Counted from the stretch's first letter, positions 43,801 through 54,155 are shown. The stretch is DNA of 64,000 bases from Dama dama (GCF_033118175.1 NC_083681.1:16572001-16636000), one strand, 5' to 3'. Translations and numbers: made by a program. The notes: generated by a model from the letters alone, not told the origin.

Positions 43801-44015
43801 ATGAATTATTGAGTAGCTACAACGTGCCTGCCTGTGCTCAGTGCGAGATTATTTCTCTTCACTGCCATCCTTGGAGCTACGCCTTGCCCCAGTCTGCACC
43901 TGTGGAAGGGAGCTTTGGCCCTCGAGGGCAGAGCTGGTAAGTCCTGGAACTGGGATTCAACCTTGCATGAGCCTGATCCCCAGAACCCATGTGCCTTCCT
44001 CCAGCAGCACCACCC
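43801..44015 (-). mobile_element. MIR SINE
   Basis: Reversed MIR: 'gaattattgagtagctacaacgtgcctgcctgtgc', 'gagctggtaagtcctggaactgggattcaacc'. Confidence 0.6.
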
Positions 44016-44989
44016 TTTGGACATGTTAGGTCTGCCTTTCTCTAAAATATATTTCCCAAGTCAGTCTTCTCAATATTTCAGAATGGCTTGCCCCTAATTA
44101 GCCCTAATTAGCTAGCTTTTGTAAACTCTGTCTTCATTTCAGTAATGAGGGAAAAAAGAAGAGGCATTCATCCAAGAAGCAAGCTGTGGAAGGAAAGAGG
44201 TTGCACCAGGTCTGGGCTTATAAATCCTAGTCCATGCTCCTTCCTGGGACCGATGACTCTGAAAGGAGACAAGGTGGAAAATCACTCCTTCTGGGTTACA
44301 TATATTTTGCTTTAGGGAAGATGTTTCCTCCACTCACAGCAGAGAGTCCTCTGGCTTTAGGACAGAGTTAGTGTAGACTGTCCTTGCAAAGGGCATGCTG
44401 GGTAGGTGAGGAGCCCGCCTTGGAAGTGTAAGAAAGAGACTGCGATGCTGGGTGGGAAGGTTTAACCTTCTGAGCCCTTTTCCAGGACTGCTGTCACTGC
44501 CTACTAAGGTCAGAAAAACTAACAAAATGCCAGGAGATAACCACATGTTCTCAGCAGCACCACAAAGCTCTACCCTCCCCAGGGTAAGCCCATTTCTGCC
44601 AGTCACCTCATCACCTTCCCACTTATGCTTATTTTTAAAGCATACACAAAACACATTTTAGTGCAATTACAGAACTGGAGCTTTTGACCCAGAAATGAAA
44701 CAGCTGTTGACTTCCAGACTGCTTGTCATTGGAGAGGAGACTTGAAACCTAAGAAGCAAGCTCAAGCTCTGTAAGGTACAGTATTTACCTGTATATATAG
44801 CTCACGGGCCAAGAGCCACCCCACAGCACATAATGCATGAAATGAAGCAGGTTTCAAACAATTATAAGGTATGCCATAGAAATCAAGTCTTTAAAATATT
44901 AATTCTGAATTTTTAATTGCCGAAAATACTCGCAGGAAAGCATAGCTATGACTCTTCTATGACCCAGTGGACTGGCCGTTTGGATGCGA
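44016..44989. other. Unassigned non-coding stretch
   Basis: No gene or repeat recognised. Two TAATTA sites lie ten bases apart at 44095-44110. Frames 44139-44333, 44334-44654 and 44452-44661 have no known domain. Confidence 0.5.
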
Positions 44990-45420
44990 ATAATCGTAAC
45001 GGCCTGCACACCCACTGGTACCCTTTCAGCCGAGGAGCCGTTCCGTCTCAGCACTCAGGAAGTGCAAACAGCCTCGGCGCTTCAGACCTGAGGTTGCTTT
45101 GCTAGGAGACCGTTGAGCAGAACCCCAGCGCGCTCTGATTCAGGCCGCCTCCTGATTGGCGGGCCTCCTGGCCGCTGACGTCATCCTGTTGCTGGGTGGA
45201 AAACTTCTGCCTCACCGCCCTCAGCGCTGACTTAGAGGGGACGGTGTACCCAGCGTGAAATCAGATTACAGCTCAAACGGAATTAGAAGACCTCCTTTTT
45301 GTGCGATCGTTCCAGCTCCCTTAGGCCTCATAGACGATAGCGTGCTTCCCCATGCCCCGCCATCTCGCCACCTCTTTTGTGTGGCGCTGTCTCCTCCAGG
45401 CCACCCAACCCCCAGCACCC
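44990..45420. promoter_or_regulatory. Candidate CpG-rich promoter with CRE and CCAAT boxes
   Basis: CpG density is clearly above the surroundings and no SINE explains it. An inverted CCAAT box (ATTGG, 45155-45159) is followed 16 bp later by a full palindromic CRE, TGACGTCA (45176-45183). 'ccgtctcagcactcagg' and 'cagcgctgacttagag' add AP-1/MARE-like sequence. The NF-Y plus CREB/ATF pairing and CpG content fit a TATA-less promoter. No adjacent coding exon is seen; the gene could be non-coding or have its coding exons outside the window. Confidence 0.5.
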
Positions 45421-45644
45421 TCTAGAACACCGTTTTCCTTTGAGTGTAGGTGGAAGGTGTTTTAAACATCTCCCAGTTGAGGCTGGCTTTCTGACTGGTT
45501 TACGTTTCCATTTATCAACAGATTGGAAGTATGTCCTTACTCGCTATAATGATTGTGAAGTAGTGCTTTGGACTTTCTATAATAAACCCTTTCTAGTTTT
45601 CATTTTTTCTCCTAGTATTCTGTGAGGCACAGATAACCAAGGGA

Positions 45645-46090
45645 AATGAAGGCTCACTTGTCTCTTGCCCTTTAGAGTTTGCAAAGCCCCTTTTATGTAC
45701 ATTGTTTGTCCATCACGGCAATCCCATGAATGAGGTACTGTTGTGCCTGTGTGCGTGCTCGATTGTGTCTGACTCTGCGACCCTTTGGATTGTTAGCCCA
45801 TCAGGCTCCTCTGTCCAAGTGATTTTTTAGGCAAGAATACTGAGTGGATTGCCATTGTCCTCCTCCAGGGGATCTTCCCCACCTAGGGATAGAACCAGTG
45901 TCTCCTGTATCTCCTGCATTGCAGGCGGCTTATTTACCCACTCAGCCATTGGGTTCTATTACTTCCTCTATTTGATAGATTAGGAAACAAGCCTCCCAAA
46001 TATTTCTTTGTCAGCTCCGTAGCCCGTACATGACAAGGTGGGGACTCAAACCCAGACTTTCGGATCCTTGTTTCTAGTTCTTCCCACTCA
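45645..46090 (-). mobile_element. MIR SINE split by a Bov-tA
   Basis: Left: 'gagtttgcaaagccccttttatgtacattgt', 'atcacggcaatcccatgaatgaggtact'. Right: 'tattacttcctctatttgatagattaggaaac', 'ggtggggactcaaacccagactttcgg'. One reversed MIR, interrupted at about 45740-45954. Confidence 0.75.
45740..45954 (-). mobile_element. Bov-tA SINE inside a MIR
   Basis: Reverse copy, 'gcgtgctcgattgtgtctgac' to 'ttatttacccactcagccattggg'. Confidence 0.88.
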
Positions 46091-47429
46091 GACGTAGCCT
46101 CTTTTGGTCCTGGGAATTTAAGCGGTTTGCAAAAGTCAGTGCAGAGTAAGGGGCTAAACCAGTGCCAGGACCCAGCAATCCCCTCTCTTCATACAGGGCC
46201 TTTTCTCCTAGATCTCTAGCTAGCTCTCAAGAGTTTTCCTTAAAGATGTTCTTAGATACACTTTATTTTAGAAATCTCTAGGCTTTCACAGGCTTTTACT
46301 TATTAAGTGCAGCTTTGAAGGGGAAAAAAATAGAAGGCTAATAATTTAGATGCACATTTGCATACATTACATAAGGCTTCTATAAGGGGAAAGATTCTCT
46401 AGTTGCAGGCTTATTTTAACTTTTAATAGAATGACTTTGACAGAGCAGAAATAGCAGGCTTAGTACCCTGCTCAGGCACTTAGATGTCAGAGACGCTTTT
46501 GCCCTGACAAGTGGGGCTCTTCCTCATCTCTAAAGAGACACTGGACTTCTCTTGTCCATCTCTAGCTGGGATGATTAACTGCCCTTTGCTTGGCTTTCAG
46601 TTTGCCTGGCACAGATTTCTCTTTCATCTCATTCATTGTTCCAAAACCTTCTCTCTTCAACTTTTCATACCCGTTTGAAATAGTTCAGCTTCCCCCAGTT
46701 ACTTTTACATAAGCAAACCAGTAAAACATGGAGTCCTGCCATGGAGCCAAACCACATTTGATTTGCTCAGGTGAAAATTCTGCCTCACCCATCCTTATTT
46801 TTCAGTGAGAGTGAATCCTTCAACAAAAGACAGATGAAAATGTTGGAGGAGGGAATTGTGGGGGTGAGGGGCACAGATGACTCAGACACGAAAATGTAGG
46901 TTTTTAATCTTCTCTCTTGATCTTTGTGGCTGCAGCCTCCAAACACGTAGCACGAGGACTTATGTTTCCCAATTGACACAGCTGATTGCATGGACTTTGC
47001 GTGCTCCCATCATTTTCCAAGAGTTGCCTTCTCTCCTTCTGGGGACACTGTGGGGCTGTGTGTCCTCCTCCATCTTCCTGTCTCTCACTTGCTGTGTATG
47101 ACTGATACACACACGTCACTCTCGATTTCAGCAAAATACTCTCTCAGAAACTGTTTTCGTTTCACACTGCTCAGATGTTCACGCTTTCACTGCCGGTGGA
47201 GGTACAAAACTATTGATTTTTGTCTTGGTGTGTTATTTTAAAATAATGAATAATTTTTCATATTGAAAAAATAGCATTTCACTCTTACGGACTCTCCAGA
47301 GTGAACCAAGACAGTTCTTACATCCAGATCGCCCCTCTCTGTTCCATGAACAAAGCACACCTTCACTTCTGCTGTCCTTTTGCCCGAAATGTATGTCTTT
47401 AAAAATGCAGTTAAGACTCAGCAAATGTT
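46091..47429. other. Unassigned non-coding stretch
   Basis: No gene or repeat recognised. Overlapping frames on both strands at 46785-47241 have no known domain. Confidence 0.5.
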
Positions 47430-47454
47430 GGGGCGGCGGGGGCAGGGGTGGGGG
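47430..47454 (+). repeat. G-quadruplex motif
   Basis: Four G runs of 4, 5, 4 and 5 with loops CGGC, CA and T. It ends exactly where the left copy of the long direct repeat begins. Confidence 0.85.
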
Positions 47455-47542
47455 AATGCTATGGCTACAAAGCTAGTTATATGGTAAAGCTAAAATGTGA
47501 TTACAACCTCACTTAATTATTCAACGAAAATTTTCTTGATGA
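47455..47542 (+). repeat. Left copy of long direct repeat flanking BovB
   Basis: 88 bp, beginning AATGCTATGG and ending TTTTCTTGATGA. It matches 48296-48387 with four substitutions and one 4-bp gap. Confidence 0.95.
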
Positions 47543-48295
47543 GCTAATAAATTGTTGTTGTTGAGTCACTCAGTCGTGTCCAACTCTGCAATGCCATGGA
47601 CTGCAGCATGCTAGGCTTCCCTGTTTCCTCCATGTCCTGGAGTTTTCCCAAGTTCGTGTTCATTGCATCGGTGATGCCATCCAGCCATCTCATCCTCTGA
47701 CACCCTCTTCTCCTTCTGCACTCAATCTTTCCTAGCATCAGGGACTTTTCCAATGAGTTGGCTGTGCGCATCAGGTGACCAAAATACTGGAGCTTCAGCT
47801 TCAGCATCAGTCTTTCCAGTGAATATTCAGGGTTGATCTCCCTCAAGACTGATTGCTTTGATCTCCTTGCTTTCCGAGGGACTTTCAGAAGTCTTCTCCA
47901 GCACCACAGTTTGAAGGCATCAATTCTTCGGCATTCTGCCTTGTTTACAGTCCAGCTCTCACAACCGTACCTGACCGCTGGGAAGTTCATAGCCTTGACT
48001 ATACAGACCTTTGTCAGCAAAGTAACGTCTCTGCTTTTCAACACACCGTCTAGGTTTGTAGCCACTTTCCTGCCAAGAAGCAATCATCTTCTGATTTCAT
48101 GACTGCAGTCACTGTCCGCAGTGATTTTGAAGCCCAAGAAGAGGAAATCTCTCACTACTTCTGCCGTTTCCCCCTCTATCTGCCATGCAGTAATGGGGCC
48201 AGATGCCATCATCTTAGTTTTTTTAATATTTAGTCATAAGCCAGCTCTTTCACTCTCCTCCTTCACTCTCATCAGGAGGCTCTTTAGTTCCTCTA
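47543..48295 (-). mobile_element. 5'-truncated BovB LINE between long direct repeats
   Basis: Reverse BovB 3' part, from 'gttgttgttgagtcactcagtcgtg' to 'ggaggctctttagttcctct'. Its 5' end abuts the right direct-repeat copy exactly. The 3' end is separated from the left copy by about 13 AT-rich bases, probably the tail. Confidence 0.93.
47544..48083 (-). pseudogene. BovB C-terminal ORF fragment
   Basis: A 179-residue uninterrupted stretch of the BovB protein C-terminal to the catalytic region: LTKVCIVKAMNFPAVRYGCE, WCWRRLLKVPRKARRS, LKLKLQYFGHLMR, RRRRGCQRMRWLDGITD. It lacks the endonuclease and catalytic reverse transcriptase parts. It stays open by chance or because of recent origin; it is not a host gene. 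Confidence 0.9.
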
Positions 48296-48387
48296 AATGC
48301 TATGGCCACATAGCTAGTTATATGGTGGTTAAAGCTAAAATGTGATTCCAACCTCACTTAATTATTCAACGAATATTTTCTTGATGA
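48296..48387 (+). repeat. Right copy of long direct repeat flanking BovB
   Basis: 92 bp copy of 47455-47542. It carries an extra 4 bases after 'ttatatggt'. Confidence 0.95.
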
Positions 48388-48777
48388 AGTGTAATACATT
48401 TATGTAGGTTAAAGATTTGTATTATATCCATTCAGTTCCAGAGCTTTGAACATGAAAGTCCTCTCTTGGGATCCTAGGAGTTAGAGTCATCCCCTCCCCC
48501 TTCACCCACTCCTCCCATCCCCACTCAGCCTTTCACTCTCTGTTGGGAGAGTCATTTTGCCCAGAAAGTGACAGAATCAGGTCCACAAGTATAATGCTCT
48601 AAGCTAGACATTCTCAAAGGGCACTTCTAGCACAGCATTCTAAGCTCTCTGGGCCCTTTGCAAAATTGTGTGTGCTGGGTTAAGAGTCTGAGCCCTGGAA
48701 TTAAGCCTCATTCAGACCTCAGCTCTGCACACACCAGGAGCCTGGGAGGAGGGACAGAAACCAGTATAAATGAGTAC
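48388..48777. other. Unassigned non-coding stretch
   Basis: No gene or repeat recognised. Confidence 0.5.
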
Positions 48778-49232
48778 AGGCAATTTCAGTGCAGTTCAGT
48801 CGCTCAGTCGTGTCCAACTCTTTGGGACCCCATGAACTGCAGCATGCCAGGCCTCCCTATCCATCACCAACTCCCAGAATCCACCCAAACCCATGTCCAC
48901 TGAGTCAGTGATGTCATCCAACCAACTCATCCTCTCTTGTCCCCTTCTCCTGACCTCAATCTTTCCCAGCATCAGGGTTTTTTCCAATGAGTCAGTTCTT
49001 CCCATCAGGTGGCCAGAGTATTGGAGTTTCAGCTTCAACATCAGTCCTTCCAATGAACACCCAGGCCTGATCTCCTTTAGGATGAACTGATTGGATCTCC
49101 TTGCAGTCCAAGGGACTCTCAAGAGTCTTCTCCAACACCATAGTTCAAAAACATCAGTTCTTCAGGGCTCAGCTTTCTTTATAGTCCAACTCTCACATTC
49201 ATACATGACTACTGGAAAAATAATAGCCTTGA

Positions 49233-49269
49233 CTAGACGGACCTTTGTTGACAAAGTAATGTCTCTGCA

Positions 49270-49303
<34 letters not shown>

Positions 49304-49859
49304 TGCTTTTTAATATGCTGTCTAGTTTGGTCATAACTTTCCTTCCAAGGAGTAAGCGTCTTTTAATTTCATGGCTGCAATCACCATCTGCAGTGATTTT
49401 GCAGCCCAAAAAAATAAAGTCAGCCACGGTTTCCACTGTTTCCCCATCTATTTGCCATGAAGTGGTGGGACTGGATGCCATGATCTTAGTTTTCCGAATG
49501 TTGAGTTTTAAGCCAACGTTTTCACTCTCCTCTTTCACTTTCATCAAGAAGCTCTTTAGTTCTTCTTCACTTTCTGCCATAAGGATGGTGTCATCTGCAC
49601 ATCTGAGGTTATTGATATTTCTCCAGGCAATCTTGATTCCAGCTTGTGCTTCATCCAGCCCAGCATTTCTCATGATGTACTCTGCATATAAGTTAAATAA
49701 GCAGGGTGACATTATACAGCCTTGACGTACTCCTTTTCCTATTTGGAACCAGTCTGTTGTTCCATGTCCAGTTCTAACTGTTGCTTCCTGACCTGCATAC
49801 AGGTTTCTCAAGAGGCAGGTCAGGTGGTCTGGTATTCCCATCTCTTTCAGAATTTCCAC
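49233..49859 (-). pseudogene. BovB reverse transcriptase fragment
   Basis: 208 residues with the core palm domain: KGVRQGCIMSPCLFNLYAEY (residues 42-61), the catalytic box CADD (87-90) where the family usually has YADD, EEELKSFLMKVKEES, and GLKLNIRKTKIMASSP. A TG microsatellite (49272-49302) interrupts the frame, and upstream and downstream frames are broken. A dead copy. Confidence 0.93.
49272..49302 (+). repeat. (TG)15 microsatellite inside BovB
   Basis: About 15 TG units at a position where the other BovB copies here have no such tract. Confidence 0.95.
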
Positions 49860-50164
49860 AGTTTATTGAGATCCACACAGTCAAAGGCTTTTTCATAGTC
49901 AATAAAGCAGAAATAGATGTTTTTCTGGAACTCTCTAGCTGTTTTGATGATCCAGCAGATATTGACAATTTGATCTCTGGTTCCTCTGCCTTTTCTAAAA
50001 TCAGCTTGAACATCTGGAAGTTCACGGTTCACATATTGCTGAAGCCTGGCTTGCAGAATTTTGAGAATTACTTTACTAGCATGTGAGATGAGTGCAATTG
50101 TGGGGTAGTTTGAGCATTCTTTGGCATTGTCTTTCTTTGGGATTGGAAGGAAAACTGACCTTTT

Positions 50165-50465
50165 TCAGTCCTGTGGCCACTGCTGAGTTTTCCAAATTTG
50201 CTGATATATTGAGTGCAGCACTTTCACAGCATCATCTTTCAGGATTTGAAATAGCTCAACTGGAATTCCATCACCTCCACTAGCTTTGTTTGTAATGATG
50301 CTTCCTAAGGCCCACTTGACTTCACATTCCAGGATGTCTGGCTCTAGGTGAGTGATCACACCATCATGATTATCTGGGTCATGAAGATCTTTTTTGTACA
50401 GTTCTTCTGTGTATTCTTGCAACCTCTTCTTAATATCTTCTGCTTCTGTTAGGTCCCCACCATTT
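50165..50465 (-). pseudogene. BovB linker/RT-start fragment
   Basis: Minus-strand LTEAEDIKKRLQEYTEELYKK, DPDNHDGVITHLEPDILECEV and GGDGIPVELFQILKDDAVKV, the N-terminal side of the BovB reverse transcriptase. The frame continues beyond 50465 only by reading into the inverted part. Confidence 0.9.
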
Positions 50466-50469
50466 TTTG

Positions 50470-50951
50470 GAGAACAGAATGAAGCAGGGCAAAGGCTAAT
50501 AGAGTTCTGCCAAGAGAATGCACTGGTCATAGCAACCACTCTCTTCCAACAACACACCAGAAGACGCTACACATGGACATCACCAGATGGTCAACACCTA
50601 AATCAGATTGATTATATTCTTTGCAGCCAAAGATGGAGAAGCTCTATACAGTCAGCAAAAACAAGGCCAGTAGCTGACTGTGGCTCAGATCATGAACTCC
50701 TTATTGTCAAATTCAGACTGAAATTGAAGAAAGTGGGGAAAACCACTAGACCATCCATGTATGACCTAAATCAAATCCCTTATGACTATACAGTGGAAGT
50801 GAGAAATAGATTTAAGGGACTAGATCTGATAGACAGCGTGCCTGATGAACTATGGATGAGGTTCATAACATTGTACAGGAGACAGGAATCGAGACCATCC
50901 CCAAGAAAAAGAAATGCAAAAAAGCAAAATGGCTGTCTGAGGAGGGCTTAA
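50470..50951 (+). pseudogene. BovB endonuclease C-terminal part (inverted segment)
   Basis: The plus-strand frame (open from 50394, BovB-like from about 50470) gives RLIEFCQENALVIATTLFQQ, YTWTSPDGQHLNQIDYIL and CGSDHELLIVKFRL, the end of the APE-type endonuclease that nicks target DNA, including its conserved SDH. A linker follows. The first half of the domain is absent. The linker continues in another frame to about 51108. Confidence 0.92.
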
Positions 50952-51159
50952 AATAGCTGTGAAAGGAAGGGAATTGAAAAGCAAAGGAGAAAAGGAAAGA
51001 TATACCCATCTGAATGCAGAGTTCCAAAGAATAGCAAGGAGAGATAAGAAAGCCTTTCTTCAATGCAAAGAAATAGAGGAAAACAATAGAATGGGAAAGA
51101 CTAGAGATAGGCAATTTAATCTCCCCCATTTGTGTCATTTTTTAAAAATAAATCAAGGA

Positions 51160-51262
51160 TAGCCATATGCATACCTCTTATAAATAAGGATTAAATAAGG
51201 TAATGCCTGTGAAATTCACATTGCAGAACTGGGGTGTGGAATGTAGAAAATTCTCAATAAAA
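51160..51262 (+). mobile_element. MIR-like tail
   Basis: 'aaggattaaataaggtaatgcctgtgaaattc' and 'agaaaattctcaataaaagttacc' resemble the forward MIR 3' end. Confidence 0.45.
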
Positions 51263-51278
51263 GTTACCAAGTATTTTT

Positions 51279-51615
51279 TATACCATTTTTAAAGATTATA
51301 CCCTGTTTACAGTTATTACAAAATATTGGCTATATTCTCCATACATCTTTGTAGCTTATCTTAGACCTAATAGTTTGTATCCTCCTCTCCCCACTGGTAA
51401 CCGCTAGTTTGTTCTCTGTATCTGTGAGTCTACTTCTTAGTTGAATGTGTTTTATTTTTCAGATTCCACGTGTAAGTGATATCATACAGTATTTTGTCTT
51501 TTTCTGTCTGACTTAGCTCACTTAGCATAATGCCCTCTAAGTCCACCCATGTCGCTGCAAATGGCAAAATTTCATTCTTTTTTATATCTGAATAATATTC
51601 CATTGTGTGTGTACA

Positions 51616-51672
<57 letters not shown>

Positions 51673-51931
51673 CCATTCTTTATCCATTCATCTGTTGATG
51701 AATGACATTAGGTTACTTCCATATCTTGGCTATTGTAAACAGTGGTGTTATGAACACTGGTGTGCATGTATCTTTGTAAAATAGTGTTTTGGGGTTTTAT
51801 TTTGGGGGGGCAGGGAGTATATACCCAGGAGATGAATTGCTGGATCATATGGTAGTTCTATTTTTAGTTTTCTGAGAAACCTCCATACTGTTTTCTGCAG
51901 TGGCTGTACCAGTTTACATTCCCAACAAGAG
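51279..51931 (-). mobile_element. L1 3' end with 16-bp target-site duplication
   Basis: Reversed L1 ORF2 end and 3'UTR: 'cactggtaaccgctagtttgttctctgtatctgtgagtc', 'gactttagctcacttagcataatgccc'-type block, 'ccattcatctgttgatg', 'ctgtaccagtttacattccca'. GTTACCAAGTATTTTT (51263-51278) and GTTGCCAAGTATTTTT (51932-51947) flank it. Older in type than the copy at 15.5 kb. Frames 51430-51687 and 51748-51939 (-) are ORF2 remnants. Confidence 0.9.
51604..51672. repeat. (TG)n(TA)n microsatellite
   Basis: A TG-rich run followed by about 22 TA units within the L1. Expanded from the short TA string native to this L1 position. Confidence 0.95.
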
Positions 51932-52056
51932 GTTGCCAAGTATTTTTGTCAAACTGACAGAAATTCAGACACAAGAAGAAAACAATCAAGGTATTAATGA
52001 AAACAAATTTCAAAAATGAGTTATCTGTAGTATCCCATGGTTAAAAAAACACAAAT

Positions 52057-52170
52057 GGAAATTCCCTGGTGGTCCAGTGGTTAGGATTCAGTGTTCTTAC
52101 TGCCAGGCCCTGGGTTTGATCTGTAGTTGGGAAACTAAGGTCTCTCAAACTGTGCAGCATGGCCAGATAA
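52057..52170 (+). mobile_element. CHR-type tRNA-Glu SINE
   Basis: 'ggaaattccctggtggtccagtggttagg', 'ccaggccctgggtttgatctgtagttggg', 'gtgcagcatggccag' then an A-rich end. Confidence 0.85.
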
Positions 52171-52850
52171 AATAAAGTGAAACATGTAGGGATAATATGA
52201 AAAACTAGAAATATGTCCATATGATTAACATCAAAAAAGAAGGATTTTTTGATTGTTGTTATTAATGACTTTTGCCAGCTTAAATCATGGCCGTTATTAT
52301 ATTTCATATATCCATTAAGCAGAGTTCTATTGGCAAAATCCAGCCAATATATTGGGTACTATATGGTATTTTTTTCCTAGAGTCTTCCTGTCTTGTGGCT
52401 AGAGGTGAGTGTACTCTTTACAAGAATGCCTAGCACTTGTGAATCCTCATTTCACGATATGTGTGACATTGCGTTTTCATTTTGTTACCTATCTAACTCT
52501 CAGTATGGGGCTGACATACCCTGTCCATGAAACTGGGGGATCAGTTATGTGTAGAAGTGGTTACACATCTCTTTTCTCCAGATTTCACTGCATCACTTGC
52601 AGAATCTCTAGGATAAGCTGAAGACACTAAAAAGTTTTATGAAATATCAGGAAATGTTCCAGAAAGCAAAGGGTATGGTACTGTGGTGCCAACTCTGGGG
52701 AATCAATGTGAGGCCTTGTTACTGACCCACATAGAGCTAAGCTGGCCGCAGACCTGGGAAAGGTCTGGAGGGCTAAGCTTTATATTTCAGTCCTTGAAAC
52801 GTATCAAATAGCCTAGCTGTTTCTGCAAATTCATAAAATATTTTATGCAG
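52171..52850. other. Unassigned non-coding stretch
   Basis: No gene or repeat recognised. Confidence 0.5.
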
Positions 52851-52852
52851 GC

Positions 52853-53000
52853 TAAGTCACTGAATAAAGTGTGTATTGAGTGCCCACCATACGCAACACA
52901 CTGTACTCAGTGTTGGGAATGGGGTGATGAGTAAAATAGCCCCATACTGATGGTCAGAGAGGTAACAAAACTAAAATGCAATGCTACAAATACTGTAACA
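52853..53000 (-). mobile_element. L2 LINE 3' fragment
   Basis: Reversed L2: 'gtgtgtattgagtgcccaccatacgcaacacactgtactcagtgttgggaatgg'. Confidence 0.6.
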
Positions 53001-53985
53001 CTGGCATTCACCAATGCTGTGGGTTCCCATAAAGAGTGCATTTATCTCTAGCTATAAGACAGAGAGACTCTTCCCAGGGGGAAAAAAAATACTATATGGT
53101 GCCCAACATGTATTGATCAACTTATCAATAATCACTCAGAAAGGAAACTCTGATATGACCATGCTAAGAAGCTTAAGGGCGGATGACATCTGTCACCAAT
53201 TTCTAACATAGCATCTTAATTTTTTTTTTTTTTTAAGGATATGTTCATCAGTTCTGCATGTGGCATAAAGTTGGGAGAGAGCTGAAAACTGATGACTGAA
53301 GCAAGATTTAAAAGGATATCGCAGTTTGGGAGGATGGCCTGAAATCAAGAAAAACGTAAAATTTTGTAGAAAAAATCTATAAGAACAGAAAGAGGGAAAG
53401 CTGTCTCAGAAGCAGCCTGTGTGGGAAGACCTGGGGAATGATTAACCAGAAGTTCTTGGTTTGACTTTAAGCTGCTTTAATAAAGCAAAGTATCATTACT
53501 AAACTGTGGTATCCTTGAGGGCAGGAATCACATCTCAAACACTGAATAGCCCTCCCTTGCTTCACATAAGGCTTATTACAGAGTGTGTGCTCCATAAAGC
53601 TTTCTTAAGTGGGGTCAAAACTAAGGAAGCCCAAAGCAATAGGCTTCGTGAACCAATGGGCTTTGGTCAGGCCATTAGGGTAGGCTATCAACTCTCCTAC
53701 ATACCACCTTCCTGATACCGCTCTGGGCTCTCTCCTCCAGATTTCTGCTTCTTCTCTAGTGAAAATCAGACTCATCTGCATGATTGAACAGCTGACCTGA
53801 TCGCCCCCCTGACTTCCAGCCCCATCTCCCAGGACCCTCCTTATTCCTCATGTGCTGCCCCAGCTCTTTCCTCCAAGTCCCTGGCGTCCCTTCCAGCCTG
53901 AACATGTGCCGGCTTCTGATGGGAGACTTCTCCCCAACCCCTCACGTGAACCCACGTTCCACTTGCTCCTCCCGGTTCACCATGA
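53001..53985. other. Unassigned stretch with possible L2/MIR tail
   Basis: No gene. A T run lies at 53220-53234. 'gtggtatccttgagggcaggaatcac' to 'gtgtgtgctccataaag' (about 53505-53600) resembles a forward L2 end. Confidence 0.4.
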
Positions 53986-54155
53986 CTTGTCATTGATACC
54001 TACATGGGAAAACCTCCCCTGAGCCCTGAACCCAGGGTGTGTCTCGGTTCCTGATATGTCTCCTTTCTGGTACTTATCATCACCATGCAGTGTTAATGAG
54101 GGCAAGGATCTCAGCTGCCTTGTGTCTTCACCACTGAATCCCAAGTACCCAGACC
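53986..54155 (+). mobile_element. L2 LINE fragment
   Basis: 'gtctcctttctggtacttatcatcacc', 'gagggcaaggatctcagctgcc', 'ccactgaatcccaagtacccagaccagag' follow the forward L2 3' region. Confidence 0.5.

Larger units (their letters stand above)
48787..51108 (-). mobile_element. 2.3-kb BovB LINE with inverted 5' part
   Basis: 48787 to about 50465 is reverse BovB, from the 3' end up to just after the endonuclease/RT linker. From about 50470 to 51108 the upstream part (endonuclease end and linker) is in forward orientation. AGGCAATTT flanks the whole unit (48778-48786, 51109-51117), so both parts entered together, as in twin-primed L1 insertions. About 20 codons are missing between the two parts. 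Confidence 0.93.

Noticed and set aside
47544..48083. 179-codon minus-strand frame as a host gene
   Set aside because: Its sequence is the C-terminal part of the BovB protein, and the flanking direct repeats show it arrived as a retrotransposon fragment.
51604..51672. TG/TA tract as a regulatory element
   Set aside because: It lies inside a dead L1 3' end at a position that normally carries a short TA string; simple microsatellite expansion explains it.
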